From Solenopsis invicta (lineage: Eukaryota; Arthropoda; Insecta; Hymenoptera; Formicidae): a stretch of DNA of 64,000 bases. The notes under the pieces are model-generated. The model did no database searches and had not been told where the DNA came from. It worked only from the letters and a program-made list of their open reading frames with translations. Made by a program: the position numbers and the translations under genes. The stretch is taken from assembly GCF_016802725.1 (NCBI RefSeq), contig NC_052672.1, positions 2,634,749 to 2,698,748 of the forward strand. Direction: 5' to 3'. Positions 53,160 to 62,744 of the stretch are shown here, piece by piece. Numbering within the stretch: the first letter of the stretch is position 1; the number at the start of each line of letters is the position of its first letter.

Positions 53160-54482
53160 CGAGGTGTGTTCAAAAAGTAACGGGAATTTTTAAATTTCGC
53201 GGGTTTGGAGAGTCCGACAGTCAAATATTTTTTTTGTTCATGTTGGTATACATGCCCCTGAAGTATGCTGAAATGTTGAGCTGTATTCATTGTTTACTTT
53301 ATCTGTGGCAGCCGCTAAGGTTACACGTGTTTTTATGAGCTCGGCAATTTTCGTTTCTGAAAAAAAAATGGATCAAAGAATTTGTATCAAATTTTGCGTA
53401 AAAAATAACATAAAGTGTAACAAAGTGTGTGAAATGTTAACAAAGGCCTATGGTGAGTCTGCTATGAGTAAAACAAGAGTTTACGAGTGGTATAATCGTT
53501 TCCAAGATGGCCGTGAAGACGTTGAAGATGACGAACGCCAAGGACGCTCCAGCACATCAAGAACCGATGAAAACGTCGAAAAAGTGAAAGAAATGGTTAT
53601 GAACAATCGCCGAATCACAATCAGAGAAGTCGCTGATGATGTTGGCATATCAATTGGCTCATGCCATGACATTTTTTCGAATGTTTTGGGTATGAAACGC
53701 GTGGCAGCAAAATTTGTTCCAAAGTTGTTGAATTTTGAACAAAAACAGCGGCGAATGGAAGTTGCTCAGGAGTCATTAAATGAAGTCAACGACGATGCAC
53801 AATTACTGAAACGTGTTATAACAGGTGACGAAACATGGGTTTACGGATATGACGTCGAAACTAAGGCTCAATCGTCCCAGTGGAGACATTTTGGCTCGCC
53901 AAGACCGAAAAAGGCTCGACAAGTGCGGTCGAACGTGAGGTTATACTCACTGTGTTCTTCGATTTTAATGGCATAGTGCATCATGAATTCTTGCCACGAG
54001 GTCAAACGATCAATAAGGAGTACTATTTACAAGTTCAACGCCGTTTACGTAAAGCGATCCGAAAAAAACGCCCGAATTTATGGAAAAACAATTCATGGCT
54101 TTTGCACCACGATAATGCACCTGCTCACACTTCATAGCTTGTTCGTGAATTTTTGGCCAAAAACAATACTGTAATGATGCCCCAGCCTCCATATTTGCCA
54201 GATATGGCTCCATGTGACTTTTTTCTATTTCCAAAAATAAAGAGAACCTTAAAGGGCCGTCGTTTTACAAGCATAGATGACATTAAAAGCGCATCGCTGA
54301 AAGAGCTAAAGGCTATCCCAAAGATCGAGTTTGAGAAGTGCTTCGGGGATTGGAAGAAGCGCTGGCATAAGTGCATAATATCTAATGGTGACTATTTTGA
54401 AGGCGACAACATTAATGTAGACGAATAAATAAATATTTTTTTCAAAAAACGAAAATTCCCGGTATTTTTTGAACACACCTCG
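53160..54482 (+). mobile_element. Mariner transposon, 1323 bp
   Basis: Inverted ends share CGAGGTGTGTTCAAAAA, with a further partial match to about 32 bp. TA flanks both sides (53158-53159 and 54483-54484). The element encodes one plus-strand transposase and belongs to a different family from the mariner at 29170-30448, judged by its ends and protein. Confidence 0.92.
53368..54428 (+). pseudogene. Mariner transposase, one frameshift and one stop
   Basis: The start is ATG 53368 (MDQRICIKFCVKNN). The N-terminal helix-turn-helix pair includes SKTRVYEWYNRFQDGREDVE and ITIREVADDVGISIGSC. Catalytic motifs are TGDETWVYGYD (first Asp), then after a one-base shift near 53930 LLHHDNAPAHTS (second Asp), an in-frame TAG at 54135-54137, and YLPDMAPCDFFLFPKIK (third Asp), a D,D34D pattern. 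The frame ends at 54428. The length of about 350 codons is normal. Confidence 0.92.
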
Positions 54483-54484
54483 TA

Positions 54485-55020
54485 TGTGTGCGTGTATATC
54501 GGTCCGACTGTAGCCATTCCGTTTCTATCCTTTTCGGAGACTGTCCTAAAACCATAGACGCGGCGAATGTCTATGGGACGAGTCACCCCGGACATTCGAT
54601 CATTCGCAGAACATACTACGTCTATCGCAATACGTTTGAGAATGTTCTGAGATTATCTCAATTGTACTTTTGCGAGAGACTCAGGATGTCCTCAGGACAT
54701 CAGTGTGCTGTTAAGGATATCTGATACAATATAAATACTATTTAACATTTTATATAACAACAACGTAGATAAAATATAAAATCTGTTATATAAGTTTTGT
54801 TATGTTGCTGTTATTACAAGAAAATAACAAAAAAATGTAACAGTTGCATAAAATAGTTATATTGTACTCTAATAACATTTTAAACTGTCTTTACATGCTA
54901 GTGAAATAACATCTGTTACCTCACGTGTTACTCCAATGCAAAATTGTAGCTATATTCCGTGTTTGCTGGGTTCCTACAAAAAAAAATATAATGTAGCACA
55001 GATTCGTATCAAAAATCTTT
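54485..55020. other. No recognisable gene
   Basis: AT-rich sequence with TAACA words. The CCGTGTTTGCTGGGTT segment near 54957 resembles, inverted, the one at about 42430. Confidence 0.4.
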
Positions 55021-55266
55021 GGATTTTTATTATTTTTGTGGTCCTGGGCGCCACGTTGTTAAAATCCGCCTCTGGAAGTAACAATAAAACTAGTAATCAT
55101 AAAAATTATAAAAATCTAAATATTTCGGATTTTTATGATTTTTATAGTCCCGGACACCAAATTGTTAAATTTTGTCTTTGAAAGTAATAACAAAATTGGT
55201 AATAACAAAATTTATAAAAATCCAAAATAATTGGATATTTATGATTTTTATGGTCCCGAGTATAGA
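55021..55266 (+). repeat. 106-bp tandem repeat, 2.3 copies
   Basis: GGATTTTTAT starts copies at 55021 and 55127, and a third partial copy starts GGATATTTAT at 55233. Each copy has a GTCC(T/C)GG segment and an ATAAAAATTATAAAAATC-like end. Confidence 0.75.
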
Positions 55267-55716
55267 AATTGTACATGGCTGTGGATGTGAGAATCGATTG
55301 TGGATCTCATGATAAAGTAGATCTCATTGTATGGTAATTCGATTATATTACTGACAGATCAATATTTTTAGTTCCGTCCAAATGAAGGCCAAAACCATTT
55401 GTTCGACTGTCGCTTCAGCATCGCATTAATTAGCTTATATCTCGAAATCTAAGCATCTGCCAAATTTTTGCCAAAAGAAAAATCGTCTTACAAAGGGACA
55501 ACGCATTGTTCGGGTCACCAATTTGCACAAGAATTTTTTATAATATAGTACTCTATCAGAAGATTATCTGAAGACAAAATGCACCTTTTAGCCGTCTTTG
55601 TAAAAAATTATTATGAAAAATATGGCGTTCCTTATATATCAGTTTTGTTACATTACTCGGCAAGAAGATAGTGTAGCTCAACGTTTAAGCGCGCAACTAC
55701 TGCGCTGCCGATCCAA
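55267..55716. other. No recognisable gene
   Basis: Unremarkable sequence without supported features. Confidence 0.4.
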
Positions 55717-55717
55717 G

Positions 55718-56040
55718 TTTTTTTTTTTTTTTTTTTTGGTACGATGAGGGAAATGCTCATGGCACGACAGGCTGGCTAGACCTGACAGTGTTGGACTCGA
55801 GTCAGGACGGTGCTAACCCGGCCACGTAATTTCAGCGTCCGGGGTCGCCCTAACCCGCCTACCAACTAAAAACCTCACCGAGCCACCTCGCCCCAGATCG
55901 AAGGAAGGCCCCGGCCAGCAGTACGCTATTTCATCAGTAGCCTTCCCCCGGGGGTCGGAGCGTGAGCCCTGCAACCGCGGGAAAATTATCCCGTGGTTGC
56001 ACTTCAGAGGATCCCATGGGAAGGGGAACCCCCCGTTGAG
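55718..56040 (-). mobile_element. Probable LINE 3' end, minus strand
   Basis: About 20 T residues on the plus strand are followed by GGTACGATGAGGGAAATGCT and GC-rich sequence. On the minus strand this reads as a GC-rich 3' UTR ending in poly(A), like the insertion at 52364-53089. The target duplication was not found, and the right limit is uncertain. Confidence 0.5.
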
Positions 56041-56058
56041 ACATCACCTAACCTGAAA

Positions 56059-56259
56059 ATGGCGCCGGAAAGTACATACGAGGTGCCAGAACAAGGAAAG
56101 TCAACCGATGAGACAATCCCGGACCAGGTAGAGCCGCAAGATGACAGCCAGAGCGGCAGCGGCAACCAGGAGATGGAGGAATCCACAAAAGAAGTAGAGG
56201 AGACAGAGGTTGCTCCCACGGACGTAGCAATCCCGGATGACAACAAGACGGGAATCTAA
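56059..56259 (+). other. Small acidic open frame, unknown
   Basis: A 66-codon frame from ATG 56059 (MAPESTYEVPEQGKS) ends TAA at 56257-56259. It is rich in Glu, Asp, Gln and Ser and has no domain. It could be a fragment of a LINE ORF1 or chance; I do not recognise it. Confidence 0.25.
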
Positions 56260-56560
56260 CACTACATGACACGGGCAAGAAAACTTCAAAAGGATCTCTC
56301 CTTAATCTTACTTTAGTTTTGTTATTGTTACTTTGTAGCCAGTATTATGTTATTATCAGTATAAAATACACAATTATAATTATAACCACAATAAGTATAC
56401 CATAAACTAGGTTAAGATGTCTAACAACACACAATCAAACGAGACACATATATTATTAGTAAAACAGTTAATTTTAATTATTATTTCAATATTCGCATTG
56501 TTAATTATATTAAAATTTAATCATAGCTTGTTAAAATACCACAAGTTCAAATGCGCCTTC
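56260..56560. other. AT-rich gap before the second Gypsy element
   Basis: No coding signal. ACCACAAGT (about 56539) and ACTTGTGGT (56568) make a short inverted repeat at the possible LTR start. Confidence 0.4.
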
Positions 56561-56567
56561 CCGCGCT

Positions 56568-57410
56568 CACTTGTGGTAGTACCGCCATCTTGGCGGAGTG
56601 ATACATGGCGGCGTCCGAAATAGGGGCCTCGACGAGAGAAGCCACGCGTCGTCATATTGACAGTCAGTCGGTTACAGACCGAGCTCAGAGACACACCTAT
56701 GCCACCGGGCATACGTGGTATGATGCAACATTGCATCATCTCGCGCGCGACGCGAACGATTATATAATTCATTAAGGACAGTAGGGATAGTGACTAGAGA
56801 CTAATTGTACTTTTATTTTCTTTATTATCATGTGTGTGCAATAAATATTACTTTATGTAACTCGGCATAAGTGATTTGCGCAACCGACATCGATAAATCC
56901 CATCCACATGTCACTACCTGAAACAAGAAGTGCATAAACATTAAACTCAGTGCACGAAAACGAAATAATAAACTTACCTGTGTACCGACGAACATTACGC
57001 AGCGGCGTAATCAATCCCACGACGACCGTTGACAGGAAGGACGAGCCTGGCCAATCACGTACGAGGATTCCTGAAACAGAAGGAAACTACAATTACATAC
57101 TACACCTTGGTAATTAGAGGGTCAAATTACCTGGCGACCGTGAAATTCACGCAGGATTCATCTTAAAGGTAGGTGAAATAACCTGTAAAGTGAAAATTCG
57201 GAAATTAGCATTCGTTCGTCCGGTCACAGTGTATTACGCAACGCGAAGTGAATCTTGCAACGTAGCACTTTAATAAGAGGCAGTTTCGCCCACCCGTGAA
57301 CCTTACAAAACCCAAATCATACGAGACGTTGAAGGCACGCTTTATAAATATGACATGCGTCTTAGTAAAATCCTTCCAAGTAAAAATACAGCTCTCACGC
57401 TAGCTCTCGT
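56568..57410 (+). repeat. 5' LTR of the second Gypsy element (limits approximate)
   Basis: TATATAATTCATT (about 56760) and AATAAATATT (about 56841) are the promoter and poly(A) signals expected in an LTR. The right limit follows from the primer site at 57413. The left limit is a guess. Confidence 0.55.
56760..56768 (+). promoter_or_regulatory. TATA box of the second Gypsy LTR
   Basis: TTATATAAT lies about 80 bp before an AATAAA signal, consistent with a short R region. Confidence 0.5.
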
Positions 57411-57412
57411 AA

Positions 57413-57430
57413 TGGCGACCGTGACAGGAC
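57413..57430 (+). other. Primer binding site of the second Gypsy element
   Basis: TGGCGACCGTGACAGGAC starts with TGG and resembles primer sites of several insect Gypsy elements. It fixes the end of the 5' LTR just before it. Confidence 0.8.
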
Positions 57431-58127
57431 GCGGCGTGTGTAATTAGTTGCAAGAACATTCGTGAATACGATAGTGAAATCGTTAACAAGTAATTAATAA
57501 CAAAAGAGATTTTCCGCGAAGATAGGAGATCGTTCAATTAAATTGTTATTTTACGAGCTATTGTGAACGGCACATAAAAGTGACGCCGTATCCACAAAAT
57601 AGACTCACCCAAGATAATGGACTATTCCATGCAGTTGTGGAGAGCATAATAGACTCGACCACGTATAATAGACTCACCCAAACATTGTGGATAATCCGAT
57701 GCATTGTGTATAAAACTTAATTAAATTTAAATTTAAGATACTTTAACAATGAAAATTGATTATTATTCAGTAATCAACGATTCCAAATGCACAATAACGT
57801 TATGTTAAACTAACTTTTCATATATTATACGCGTAGATTACGTTCGAGGTACAGTCGTGTTTAAAAGTGTCAGAATTTCGTAAAATCTTTTAGATTAAAT
57901 AAAATTACGATAAAGTGACTCGACGATTTAATCCTTGTTAAATGACGTAATCGCCAGTTGTGGATCAACGCGCGGGAAAACTCATATTCATTGCACGATA
58001 AAGTGTAAATTCAATTCGATTATTCCGAAACGCATAAAATTTGCGTCAGTTTAATAAAAATAATACGTAACATTATTAACAAATACGAGTTGTGCTTCAA
58101 TACCATTTAAACAATTATTCCAAGCGT

Positions 58128-58555
58128 ACAAGTATCACGAGTGACAGATTGAGGTTATGTTACCCAGTTGTGGACAACACATAGTGATCACGCGCAAACA
58201 CATTAATTGTGGTAAATAATTAAGCGAAATAAATTCAACTCGAATATTTTACAAATATACAAATGAAAATTAAAATACACAGTGAAATTTTAAGTAGCTT
58301 GTAGTTAAAACGAACCTATGTCCAATTTTATTCAGGCAATACAAGAATCACATGTGACAGATTGAGGTTATGTTACCCAGTTGTGGACAACACATAGTGA
58401 TTACGCGCAAACACATTAATTGTGGCAAATTAAGTAAGAATTAAACAAAATAAATACAATTTGAGTATTTTACGGGTATATAAGTGAAAAATTAAAGTGC
58501 ATAGTGAAACTTTAAGTAACTTATGGTTGAAACGAACCTATGCCCGATTTTGGTC
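58128..58555 (+). repeat. 213-bp tandem duplication in the leader
   Basis: GTTATGTTACCCAGTTGTGG starts at 58154 and 58367. The copies also share CAAACACATTAATTGTGG and AACGAACCTATG. Confidence 0.85.
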
Positions 58556-58990
58556 AGACTATTGCATTAAATAAGCATAGTACAATCCAAATATACAAAT
58601 ATTCATAACCTAAAAGCAAATAATTGCAAATAGCCGTATTCTAAAGGTGATTTATGGCCAAATTAAGTCAATAATTGCAAATTTCAATCTCAGTTACTAC
58701 ATTGTGGATTAGACATAATAAAGGACATTTCCGTGTGGATTAAATCCATTTTTACGCACATTGCTTTACGCATACGTGCAAATCTCATACTTGCTTAACG
58801 AATTTAAGCCAGTTATCCTAAATTACTATACAAAAGCAATTTATTGTGGTTTTAAGCCGCAGTTGCTACGTATTCTTATAAATATAAGCATTTATTCTAT
58901 AAAATACATTTATTTGTGGATAATAATCCCAATTATAATACAAAATTACCTTATTACATAAAATAAATATACCTATACCTTATTCAATAA

Positions 58991-59150
58991 TGATATTAAT
59001 AAATAAAGTATTTATTAAGCAAACCTTACATATTTATGGATAATATACATCCTTATATCCTATCCAATACCTATATTAATAAATAAAGTATTTATTAAGC
59101 AAACCTTACATATTTGTGGATAATATTCAATATTCCTATATTATGTTCAA
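58991..59150 (+). repeat. 80-bp tandem duplication in the leader
   Basis: AATAAATAAAGTATTTATTA followed by AGCAAACCTTACATATTT occurs twice with an 80-bp period. Confidence 0.85.
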
Positions 59151-59625
59151 TAACTATATGTATTCTTATCAAACTAAACACATATTTGTGGTTAATATTA
59201 ATAAGATATTATCAATATAATATATGTTTATTATATAAGTTTAAAATTAACTATATATGTAAACAGAAATACCTATATTAAGAAAAATTTATTTGTGGAT
59301 ACACAGTACCCATTTTAAGAGTTCACCACAAAACCGTGGATGACACATAAACATCGTAATATTCGATGCATAGGGAACTCGAGAAGCGAGTTTCGAACAT
59401 ATTAATCTATGTGTTATGTTTCAGCGCCAAGTTACGACTCCGTGCGTTACCATAAACCGTAGATTATGTTAAAGCGAGCATTGATTAAAAGCGCATACAT
59501 ATTAATCGGTTAATGAAAACAAAACGATTGTAAACTTCGAAAGTTGTAACGCAGTACGCGAACGCTTGTTAAAATCGAAAGTGCAATCGCGATAGCCGTG
59601 ATACCGTTAAATAAGACGCGATACC

Positions 59626-61722
59626 ATGCCGAATTTACCCAGATCGCCGATCCAGACGCGAAATACAGCGCGTACGATGCAGGATACGGGCGACAATCGA
59701 CAAAACGTCGAAAACAACGAACAAATCGAAACCCAAGCGAGCGTTTCGAATACGCGAAGATCGTTATCATACGACGACCGACCAGTAGGTGTATTAGGTA
59801 GAAATATTGTGGAAGATACTACTTTACCCACGACCGCGAGCACCAAAATGGCGTCAAATACTAATCGCACCACGTCAGATTCAACTATTGTGGATTTGAT
59901 TAGGAGATTATCAGATAAGATTGATAGATTAGAAGCGCGAGTGCAAAACGTTACTAGGGAACGCGACAAAACCGCGGAGAACGAGGTTTTGGCGGGAAAC
60001 GCAAGTGAAGCGGAACCGCGTACACAAAAACAAACCCCGATCTTCATAAACGTTCCTGGAACGTGTCTAGCCAACCGCGATACGGACAATGACAACAACC
60101 GATACCACGTCTTGACCGATGACGACGTCTTTGGTTCAGCCGGAGCCGTATTAGGTTCTGGAGGAGGAGCCGGAGGAGGCGGAGTCGGTTCAGGCGGAGG
60201 CAGTGGTATTCGTTTACCACGAGGCGGATGGTTGAAAAGTCCATTCGAACATTTAACGTTCAGGGAAAAAGATGACAAACAAAACCCCGAGTTATTCGTT
60301 CGAGATTTCGAAAACATAGCTAGGGAAGAACAAGTACCTGAGCAAGATCAGTTATTCTACTTTAAGCGAGCGATGAAATCGTGCGCGAAATATTGGTACG
60401 AAATGACCAAACCAGACGACATCCAAACCGCGAAAGACAAATTTCGTGAGTATTATTGGGGTCGCGAAGCGCAAACCGCGTACAAAAAACAATTATTTAC
60501 GGGTAAATACGTACCCAACAAGGGAACATCAATGGCCGAATACGCAATGCAGACAGCATTGAAGGCGCGATTGTTAAACCCACCGTTATTAGACGACGAT
60601 ATAATAGGTATCTTAGGAGACCATTTTCCTATAGATGTAGCTAGGGAAATTAGACCCACGAACGTTCAGACGTTGCAGGATTTAGTTAGACTACTAGATT
60701 CCATAGAAGCGACGCGCAAAGGGCGTAAAAGCGAAAGCGAACCACAAAAAGGTAGTTATAACGCAAACAAAAATGTAAATAAAGCCGGAACCATTCCGAA
60801 ACGGAATATTAACGCAAATAAACAGCAATTCAACAGACCTTACGGTCAACAAGCCGCATTTCCATCGCGAAAACCATTGGCTATTACCGCGTCAGAAAAA
60901 TCGTGGAACAATGAGTCCAATCGAGCGAGCGAACCGCGAGCGAGATTTAATAACAACAACTCATTGCAAACGCGATCGCGAGAATACCAGAATGGAAGAG
61001 TCGTAATCACCGAGGTTACAAACGGCGATGACGAGGCTACGCAGCGAAGAAACGTCGCAAAGATCGATAACCGCTACCAGAAGCAAAATCAAAACAAGAA
61101 TGTGGAGCAACAGCAGCAGCAGCAGCAGCAGCCACCACAACAACGCAGAAGGATGGCAACTGTAATACGCGATCAGACAAGCGAAGCAGAGCCAGTATCC
61201 AGCCAACCAAATAGAGCAGTCAACATAGATGACAGCGCAGATACCGAGTTATTTCTGGACAAATCCGAAAAATTTCCGGACAGATCCATGAATATTATCA
61301 TGCCAGAGTTCAATTCGCCGTACCCTCGAAACAAACAAAGGGGAAAGCGAAACTCAAGGCCAAAAACTAGAATAATGCCAACCGAACAACAATTGGGTGG
61401 CATTCACATGATTCACCAACACGGTAACGAACCTAAACCACACTTAGTGGACCAGAACTATTCGAGAGGGAGGAAACCGACCGTTCGTCAAGAAAACTTC
61501 GATGACGAGTCAAACGCGAGCGAGTTGACGAGTTCGGAGACCGCTCAGCCACAAAATCCGACCGTACACCGAGAGGACGAATTGGCGGGAAACCAAACAC
61601 CATCCCATTCCGAAGAAGATTCAAAAACGTATAAAAAACGCATGAGTCAGTTGCAAAAGGACTATGCGAGATCCCACAGCAAACAATCCATTGAAAAAAG
61701 CACTTATTTCATGGACAAATGA
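59626..61722 (+). CDS. Gypsy gag protein (698 codons)
   Basis: It starts at ATG 59626 (MPNLPRSPIQTRNTA). Residues about 80-130 form a polar, possibly coiled segment. A Gly-rich linker (about 170-200) precedes the retrotransposon gag core: FREKDDKQNPELFVRDFENI, LFYFKRAMKSCAKYWYEM and FREYYWGREAQTAYKKQLF (about 205-305), then AEYAMQTALKARLL. The C-terminal half is Asn/Gln/Arg-rich with a CAG-encoded Gln run (61108-61131) and basic patches. No CCHC knuckle is visible, so RNA binding would rely on the basic region. The frame ends in TGA at 61720-61722, and the same frame continues open afterwards. Gag would form the particle. Confidence 0.85.
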   Translation: MPNLPRSPIQTRNTARTMQDTGDNRQNVENNEQIETQASVSNTRRSLSYDDRPVGVLGRNIVEDTTLPTTASTKMASNTNRTTSDSTIVDLIRRLSDKIDRLEARVQNVTRERDKTAENEVLAGNASEAEPRTQKQTPIFINVPGTCLANRDTDNDNNRYHVLTDDDVFGSAGAVLGSGGGAGGGGVGSGGGSGIRLPRGGWLKSPFEHLTFREKDDKQNPELFVRDFENIAREEQVPEQDQLFYFKRAMKSCAKYWYEMTKPDDIQTAKDKFREYYWGREAQTAYKKQLFTGKYVPNKGTSMAEYAMQTALKARLLNPPLLDDDIIGILGDHFPIDVAREIRPTNVQTLQDLVRLLDSIEATRKGRKSESEPQKGSYNANKNVNKAGTIPKRNINANKQQFNRPYGQQAAFPSRKPLAITASEKSWNNESNRASEPRARFNNNNSLQTRSREYQNGRVVITEVTNGDDEATQRRNVAKIDNRYQKQNQNKNVEQQQQQQQQPPQQRRRMATVIRDQTSEAEPVSSQPNRAVNIDDSADTELFLDKSEKFPDRSMNIIMPEFNSPYPRNKQRGKRNSRPKTRIMPTEQQLGGIHMIHQHGNEPKPHLVDQNYSRGRKPTVRQENFDDESNASELTSSETAQPQNPTVHREDELAGNQTPSHSEEDSKTYKKRMSQLQKDYARSHSKQSIEKSTYFMDK

Positions 61723-62742
61723 GATAACGAACCACAAAACGTGGAACAAAGTCATAATTCCGTTAAGAAAAGAGCCTCGAAAACGGAATACAATAAAGAA
61801 AATAAACATTTAGGGGCTACCAATACTTTAACTAATACCGCAAAGAAAAGAGTTCCGAAAGCGGATTATATTAATGAAAATCAAATAAAAGGAACCACAA
61901 ACGAACATTGTGCTAACAGTGCAAGAGTCCGAAAACAAGAGTCGACCATAGAAAGGAGGATTCTAAGGGCTAAAAAGGATAAGCAGCGTAAAACGACCGG
62001 AACAAAGCCAATTCCAGTAACTCTAGAAGACGGAGAAGTGGAAGTGATGAAGAAAACACCGAGTCAAGCTGTATTAGATCAACGCAAAGTGATCTTTTCG
62101 AAGGATTTGGAAAAGGAACAACCCAGTGACGAAAAAATTGCCACGAGAAGAGTTCCAGTGCAATCCAACCCACAAATTCAAACGATTCGCGCAGATAACG
62201 CTAATTCCCGCGAAAAACCAGCCGAACGACGAGTGTTAAAGGCCAAGCGAACCACAAACACAGTCGAGGATGCATTGAATATCCTTAGGATAGAGGATAT
62301 GATCAAAGACGTGGAGGAAACCTTCACCGAGGCGCAAAACCAGAAAATAACAAAGGTTAACGTGCCACTTATTACTATAAAATTCAAAGCGTTCACAGTG
62401 AAAGCGCTAGTGGACACCGGAGCACAGATCTCAGCCATAACAAAGGAGCTGTATGATGCTTTGGTCACCACCAATGACATAATTGATGCATTGCCAGTAA
62501 GGAAGTTCTTCTTAAAAGGAGCTTTCGCAGGAAGAGGCGCAGCAGTGTCAAACAAAGCAAGAATCAAATTCGAATTTAACGGCAAGAAGTTTCAGTACGA
62601 GTTCTACATCGTTGAACAAATGGCAGACAGAGTGGTACTTGGAATAGATTTCCTTGTAAAATATCACACCAACGTGCTATGCGATGATGGAATCACGGTG
62701 AATTTCGAAGCGGAAGCCGACAACGAACCATCGCTACAATAA
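61723..62742 (+). CDS. Gypsy protease region, in frame with gag after a TGA
   Basis: The frame of gag continues after the TGA to a TAA at 62740-62742. No ATG near the start gives a clear independent initiation. The first 200 residues are Lys/Arg-rich. The protease core has FTVKALVDTGAQISAITKEL (about 62392) and DRVVLGIDFLVKYH (about 62627), the DTGA and ILG-type pair of retroelement aspartic proteases. Expression may need stop readthrough or reinitiation, or the TGA may be a single damaging mutation. Confidence 0.8.
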   Translation, partial: DNEPQNVEQSHNSVKKRASKTEYNKENKHLGATNTLTNTAKKRVPKADYINENQIKGTTNEHCANSARVRKQESTIERRILRAKKDKQRKTTGTKPIPVTLEDGEVEVMKKTPSQAVLDQRKVIFSKDLEKEQPSDEKIATRRVPVQSNPQIQTIRADNANSREKPAERRVLKAKRTTNTVEDALNILRIEDMIKDVEETFTEAQNQKITKVNVPLITIKFKAFTVKALVDTGAQISAITKELYDALVTTNDIIDALPVRKFFLKGAFAGRGAAVSNKARIKFEFNGKKFQYEFYIVEQMADRVVLGIDFLVKYHTNVLCDDGITVNFEAEADNEPSLQ

Positions 62743-62744
62743 CG

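Larger units (their letters stand above)
57431..59625 (+). other. Leader of 2.2 kb with recurring TTGTGGA motif
   Basis: A long, AT-rich, non-coding leader before gag. It holds a 213-bp tandem duplication (about 58128-58555) and an 80-bp one (58991-59150). The word TTGTGGA or TTGTGGT, often TTGTGGATAAT, appears about 15 times, for example near 57685, 57957, 58168, 58381, 58702, 58911, 59113 and 59291. It may hold packaging or translation signals; no function is shown. Confidence 0.7.

Noticed and set aside
58911..59125. TTGTGGATAAT words equal the bacterial DnaA-box sequence (TTATCCACA)
   Set aside because: They lie in the leader of a Gypsy element with eukaryotic gag and pol; no replication gene or bacterial context is present, so the match is a coincidence.
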